Below are positions 62,941 to 64,000 of a stretch of DNA of 64,000 bases, piece by piece. Every line of letters begins with the position of its first letter. Position 1 is the stretch's first letter. A model generated the notes under the pieces. That model was not told where the DNA came from and made no database searches. It saw only the letters and a program-made list of their open reading frames with translations. The DNA comes from Pseudomonas viridiflava (GTDB taxonomy: Bacteria; Pseudomonadota; Gammaproteobacteria; Pseudomonadales; Pseudomonadaceae), in assembly GCF_900590755.1 (NCBI RefSeq), contig NZ_UUOC01000023.1, positions 62,001 to 126,000 of the forward strand, read 5' to 3'. The position numbers and the translations under genes are program-made.

Positions 62941-64000
62941 CTACTTCACCCGGGTAGTGGAGAAGTTGTTATTGGTCAGCGGGCTGATTTGATAGCCTTC
63001 GACGTTGTTGCGCATTGCAGTGAACAGTTTTGGATAAGCCAGGCTCAACCAGGGTACGTCTTTGGCAAAAATCTGCTGGGCTTGCTCGTAAAGTGCAGCA
63101 CGCTCAGCCGGGTCGGTCTTTGCCCGGGCCTTGGAGATGGCTTCTTCAAACCCCTTGTTACACCAGCGGGCGTAATTCTCACCATTCTTCGCGGCTTCGC
63201 AACTCAGGTTAGGTGTCAGGAAGTTATCCGGGTCGCCATTGTCGCCAGCCCAGCCTGCAAACACCATGTCATGTTCGCCAGCCTTGGCCCGTTTGAGCAT
63301 TTCGCCCCATTCCATGACGCGCAGATTCAGCTTGATCCCGACCTTCGCCAGGTCAGCTTGCAGCATTTGCGCACCCAACGCCGGGTTCGGGTTGGTCACT
63401 GCACCGCCATTGCGCAGATACAGGCTGAACTCCTGACCTTCGGGTACGCCTGCTTCTTTAAGCAGTGACCGTGCCTTGTCCTGGTCGTGCGGCGGATTTT
63501 TAATGTCCTGGGCATAACCGAGCAAAGTTGGCGGGTAAGGATTCACGCCTTCAGTGGCCTTGCCTTCGCCAAACAGCGCCTTGATGTAGGCCTTTTTATC
63601 GAACGCCAGGTTGATCGCTTCCCGCACGCGCACATCGCTCAGGTATTTGTGCGTGGTGTTGATCGCGATGTAGCTGGTCATCATGGCTTCCATCTCGTCG
63701 ATCTTGAGCTTGGGGTCAGCCTTGATGGTTTCGATGTCATCCGGTTTTGGATACAGCGCCACCTGACACTCGTTGGCCTTGAGCTTTTGCAGGCGCACGT
63801 TGCTGTCCAGCGTGATCGCAAAAATCAATGTTTCGCTGGGTACCGCACCCTTCCAGTAATCCGGGTTGGCTTTATAGCGGACCTGAGCGTCCTTGGCATA
63901 GCGAGTCAGGATGAACGGGCCTGTGCCGATGGGCTTGCTGTTCAGTTCGGCAGTTTTGCCCGCCTTGAGCAACTGGTCGGCGTATTCAGCGGAATAGATG
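62941..64000 (-). CDS. dppA: Dipeptide-binding protein DppA, C-terminal part (cut by window edge)
   Basis: About 353 residues of the periplasmic SBP_bac_5 protein, open to the end of the window, so the start and signal peptide lie beyond base 64000. Visible family features are PIGTGPFILTRYAKDAQVRY, YIAINTTHKYLSDVRVREAI and the C-terminal DVPWLSLAYPKLFTAMRN. Cysteines in LSCEAAKNGENYARWC fit a family disulfide. The ligand is presumed to be dipeptides from the operon; paralogous dppA genes with other ligand ranges occur in Pseudomonas. Confidence 0.92.
   Translation of the reverse strand, partial: IYSAEYADQLLKAGKTAELNSKPIGTGPFILTRYAKDAQVRYKANPDYWKGAVPSETLIFAITLDSNVRLQKLKANECQVALYPKPDDIETIKADPKLKIDEMEAMMTSYIAINTTHKYLSDVRVREAINLAFDKKAYIKALFGEGKATEGVNPYPPTLLGYAQDIKNPPHDQDKARSLLKEAGVPEGQEFSLYLRNGGAVTNPNPALGAQMLQADLAKVGIKLNLRVMEWGEMLKRAKAGEHDMVFAGWAGDNGDPDNFLTPNLSCEAAKNGENYARWCNKGFEEAISKARAKTDPAERAALYEQAQQIFAKDVPWLSLAYPKLFTAMRNNVEGYQISPLTNNNFSTTRVK

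Overview
The window reads as Pseudomonas chromosome, probably from the fluorescens/syringae side of the genus. The evidence is high-GC coding with very dense gene packing, at least 18 REP/BIME inverted-repeat loci of the type common in these genomes, HBM-type chemoreceptors, an OprD-family porin, and a right-hand third whose gene order (speC - Sel1-repeat gene - piuC - piuA - piuB - dppFDCBA) matches the order I recall for P. aeruginosa PA4519 to PA4502. I see no rRNA, tRNA, insertion sequence, CRISPR array or phage gene.

Layout. (1) 1-7.7 kb: a surface-glycan block with a methyltransferase on + and a seven-gene minus-strand operon. The operon contains two family-2 glycosyltransferases, an FAD oxidoreductase, an NAD-epimerase-like protein, a TIM-barrel sugar isomerase, a small SMR/EamA-type membrane carrier and a polytopic membrane protein. 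Its logic resembles a three-component (GtrA/GtrB/Gtr-like) modification system with private sugar-building enzymes. (2) 8-15.3 kb: a small secreted protein built of seven 13-residue repeats, two paralogous HBM chemoreceptors and a GGDEF-EAL c-di-GMP enzyme. (3) 15.5-27 kb: mmsB, then a long minus-strand catabolic/uptake group: argH-like lyase, amino-acid-type ABC transporter (permease, ATPase, binding protein), two cytoplasmic polysaccharide-deacetylase-family proteins, an MmgE/PrpD protein, a second binding protein and a quinone oxidoreductase, with a divergent LysR regulator. I propose that this group handles an N-substituted or aminopolycarboxylate-like amino acid. (4) 27-38.5 kb: LysR-controlled organic-acid genes (class II aldolase, 2-hydroxyacid dehydrogenase, OprD porin), a frameshifted cupin gene, TauE exporter, MdaB quinone reductase, further LysR genes, an SDR protein and gamma-glutamyltransferase. 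(5) 38.5-44 kb: prfC and a four-gene OpuC/OsmU-type osmoprotectant ABC transporter. (6) 44-58.8 kb: a TonB receptor with signalling domain; speC preceded by a promoter, intrinsic terminator and 13-codon leader ORF; a low-GC alpha-xenorhabdolysin-type (XaxA/XaxB-like) two-component pore-forming toxin operon with a third unknown gene; then the piuC/piuA/piuB iron block. (7) 59-64 kb: dppFDCB and the C-terminal part of dppA, which runs off the window.

The strongest candidates for something undescribed are the toxin operon with its third gene set into an otherwise conserved iron/polyamine neighbourhood, the speC leader, the lyase/epimerase/deacetylase cluster, and the 13-residue-repeat secreted protein. 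Functional statements rest on recognised motifs and gene context only; no database search was run.
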